A DNA stretch of 15,163 nt, taken from positions 1-15,163 of the forward strand of contig DATKEH010000035.1 in NCBI GenBank assembly GCA_035546355.1, written 5' to 3'. The notes under the pieces were generated by a model. The model saw nothing but the letters and a program-made list of their open reading frames with translations, ran no database searches and had not been told where the DNA came from. Positions 13,968 through 15,163 of the stretch are shown here, one piece after another (position 1 is the stretch's first letter; each line of letters opens with the position of its first letter). Made by a program: the position numbers and the translations under genes. This DNA is from DATKEH01 sp035546355 (GTDB taxonomy: Bacteria; Acidobacteriota; Thermoanaerobaculia; Multivoradales; JAIOJS01).

Positions 13968-14588
13968 ATGGCGACTGCCGCTGAAGTCCCCCCGGGCGAG
14001 ATCGTGGCGTCGGCCGATCAGCGCATCGTGCTGCACGGCGTGCCCTGGCAGCACTTCGAGGCGATCCTCGCCCTGCGCGGCGACGGGCCGGTTCCGCGCC
14101 TGACCTACCTGGAGGGGGAGCTGGAGCTGATGACTCCGGCGCGGTCTCACGAGAGTGTGAAGAAGCTGCTGGCGCGCATGGTCGAGCTGTACGCGTTGCG
14201 AGCGGGACTGCGCCTCTCCGCCTACGGAAGCTGGACTCTGCGCAACGCCCCCAAGGAGCGCGCCATCGAACCCGACGAGTGCTACGTCCTGGGCGACGCG
14301 AGCCGCAAGGAGGTGCCGGACCTGGCGATCGAGGTCATCTGGACCTCCGGGGGCGTCGACAAGCTCGAGGTCTTCCGCGGTCTAGGCATCGGCGAGGTGT
14401 GGCAGTGGCGCGACGGTGCGATCGACATCCACGGGCTCGAGGGCGACCGTTACACGCTGCTCGCGCGGAGCCGAGCCTTCCCCGCCCTCGACGTCCCCCT
14501 CCTCGCCAGGCTCGCCGGTGCCGAAGACCAGCACGAGGCGCTGCTCGAGCTGCAGGCGGCGCTCGACGCGCAGCTCGGCGAGCCCTAG
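13968..14588 (+). CDS. Uma2-family (DUF820) putative PD-(D/E)XK endonuclease
   Basis: The 206-residue protein matches the Uma2 family: RLTYLEGELELMTPARSHE (44-62), IEPDECYVLGD (100-110), VPDLAIEVIWTSGGVDKLEVF (116-136) and GIGEVWQWR (140-148). Residues able to form the PD-(D/E)XK metal site are D103, D118, E122 and K132, and all are present. The family is abundant in cyanobacteria and other environmental bacteria; its biological role is not established, and an antitoxin partner or mobile context is not seen here. The ATG at 13968 is chosen because it follows the -10-like TACACT and opens a normal N-terminus. The frame stays open upstream but without homology. It probably continues into parC, whose ATG is 17 nt after the stop. 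Confidence 0.88.
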   Translation: MATAAEVPPGEIVASADQRIVLHGVPWQHFEAILALRGDGPVPRLTYLEGELELMTPARSHESVKKLLARMVELYALRAGLRLSAYGSWTLRNAPKERAIEPDECYVLGDASRKEVPDLAIEVIWTSGGVDKLEVFRGLGIGEVWQWRDGAIDIHGLEGDRYTLLARSRAFPALDVPLLARLAGAEDQHEALLELQAALDAQLGEP

Positions 14589-14605
14589 CTCCCCGACCCC
14601 CGGCC

Positions 14606-15163
14606 ATGGCAGGCATCTCGACCAGCGGATCGGGCGGCGGACCGCCACGGCTACCGGGTGTCGCCGGCGGCCATGGCGCCGACGTCGAGAGCCTGCCGCT
14701 TGCCAGCTTCACCGAGAAGGCGTACCTCGACTACTCGATGTACGTGGTGCTCGACCGCGCCCTGCCGCACTTGACGGACGGGCTCAAGCCGGTGCAGCGC
14801 CGCATCGTCTACGCGATGAGCGAGCTGGGGCTGTCGGCGACGGCCAAGTTCAAGAAGTCGGCGCGGACGGTGGGCGACGTGCTGGGCAAGTTCCACCCCC
14901 ACGGTGACGCCGCCTGCTACGAGGCGATGGTGCTGATGGCGCAGCCCTTCAGCTTCCGCTACCCGCTGGTCGAGGGGCAGGGCAACTGGGGATCGCAGGA
15001 CGACCCCCGCTCGTTCGCCGCGATGCGCTACACCGAGGCGCGGTTGGCGCGCTTCGCCGAGGTGCTGCTCGCCGAGCTGGGGCAGGGGACGGTCGACTGG
15101 GTGGCGAACTTCGACGGCACCCTGGAGGAGCCCGAGGTGCTGCCGGCGCGGCTGCCGCACGTG
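14606..15163 (+). CDS. parC: DNA topoisomerase IV subunit A (ParC), N-terminal part (3' end outside window)
   Basis: The window holds 186 codons of ParC, the DNA-cleaving subunit. After a 22-residue extension relative to E. coli ParC, the text follows that protein closely: FTEKAYLDYSMYVVLDRALP (35-54), DGLKPVQRRIVYAMSELGL (58-76) and KKSARTVGDVLGKFHPHGD (83-101). R141-Y142 in AAMRYTE contains the catalytic tyrosine (Y120 in E. coli). In the quinolone-resistance region the residue equivalent to Ser80 is alanine (A102, codon 14909-14911), while the Glu84 equivalent (E106) is kept. The ATG at 14606 has no Shine-Dalgarno (CCCCCGGCC precedes it). A start at a later codon is possible, because the Gly/Pro-rich extension is not conserved. 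It is likely cotranscribed with the Uma2 gene. Confidence 0.95.
   Translation, partial: MAGISTSGSGGGPPRLPGVAGGHGADVESLPLASFTEKAYLDYSMYVVLDRALPHLTDGLKPVQRRIVYAMSELGLSATAKFKKSARTVGDVLGKFHPHGDAACYEAMVLMAQPFSFRYPLVEGQGNWGSQDDPRSFAAMRYTEARLARFAEVLLAELGQGTVDWVANFDGTLEEPEVLPARLPHV

Overview
This is a very GC-rich bacterial chromosome window made almost entirely of housekeeping genes, plus two accessory genes. The taxon is uncertain. An extracellular protein with ELWxxDGTxxGT repeats, a C-terminal domain with the recurring signature VVGPKPNG.LWPTLV, and a Uma2-family gene together suggest Acidobacteriota (Thermoanaerobaculia-like) or a similar high-GC environmental lineage. This is inference from recalled family distributions, not from a search. 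The topoisomerase IV subunits look like the proteobacterial ParE/ParC type.

Layout. Positions 1-441 (+) are the end of a class III adenylate cyclase, cut by the window edge. Convergent to it is a minus-strand cluster that reads from about 4636 down to 505: ubiE/menG (quinone methylation), folD (one-carbon folate metabolism), coaE (last CoA step), an archaeo-eukaryotic release-factor-like protein of the bacterial baeRF type (possible ribosome-associated or hibernation factor), and an rdgB/ITPA-type house-cleaning nucleotidase. ubiE/folD and baeRF/rdgB overlap by 4 nt, which indicates translational coupling.

Diverging from ubiE is a plus-strand translation operon. It starts at a near-consensus promoter (TTGACT-17-TATCAT, 4678-4706) followed by a structured leader. 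The genes are rplM, rpsI, rpsB, tsf and pyrH (4829-8065). rpsB and tsf are separated by 232 nt containing a strong hairpin that may set their ratio. frr, the common neighbour after pyrH, is absent. A 305-nt gene-free stretch follows, with a 10-bp GC hairpin and a putative parE promoter.

The last third holds the topoisomerase IV genes parE (8371-10260) and parC (14606 to the right edge). Between them lie a 1174-residue secreted repeat protein and a Uma2-family putative nuclease. The secreted protein carries about 18 ELWxxDGTxxGT units, three CPGPC motifs and a tandemly duplicated C-terminal domain of about 105 residues. It is the least understood object in the window.

Initiation signals are mixed. 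Some genes have clear Shine-Dalgarno sequences. Others (parE, parC, uma2, ubiE) have none, and -10-like boxes lying 6-9 nt before the ATG of uma2 and ubiE suggest leaderless mRNAs. Several genes start with TTG or GTG. No tRNA, rRNA, CRISPR array or insertion sequence was recognised.
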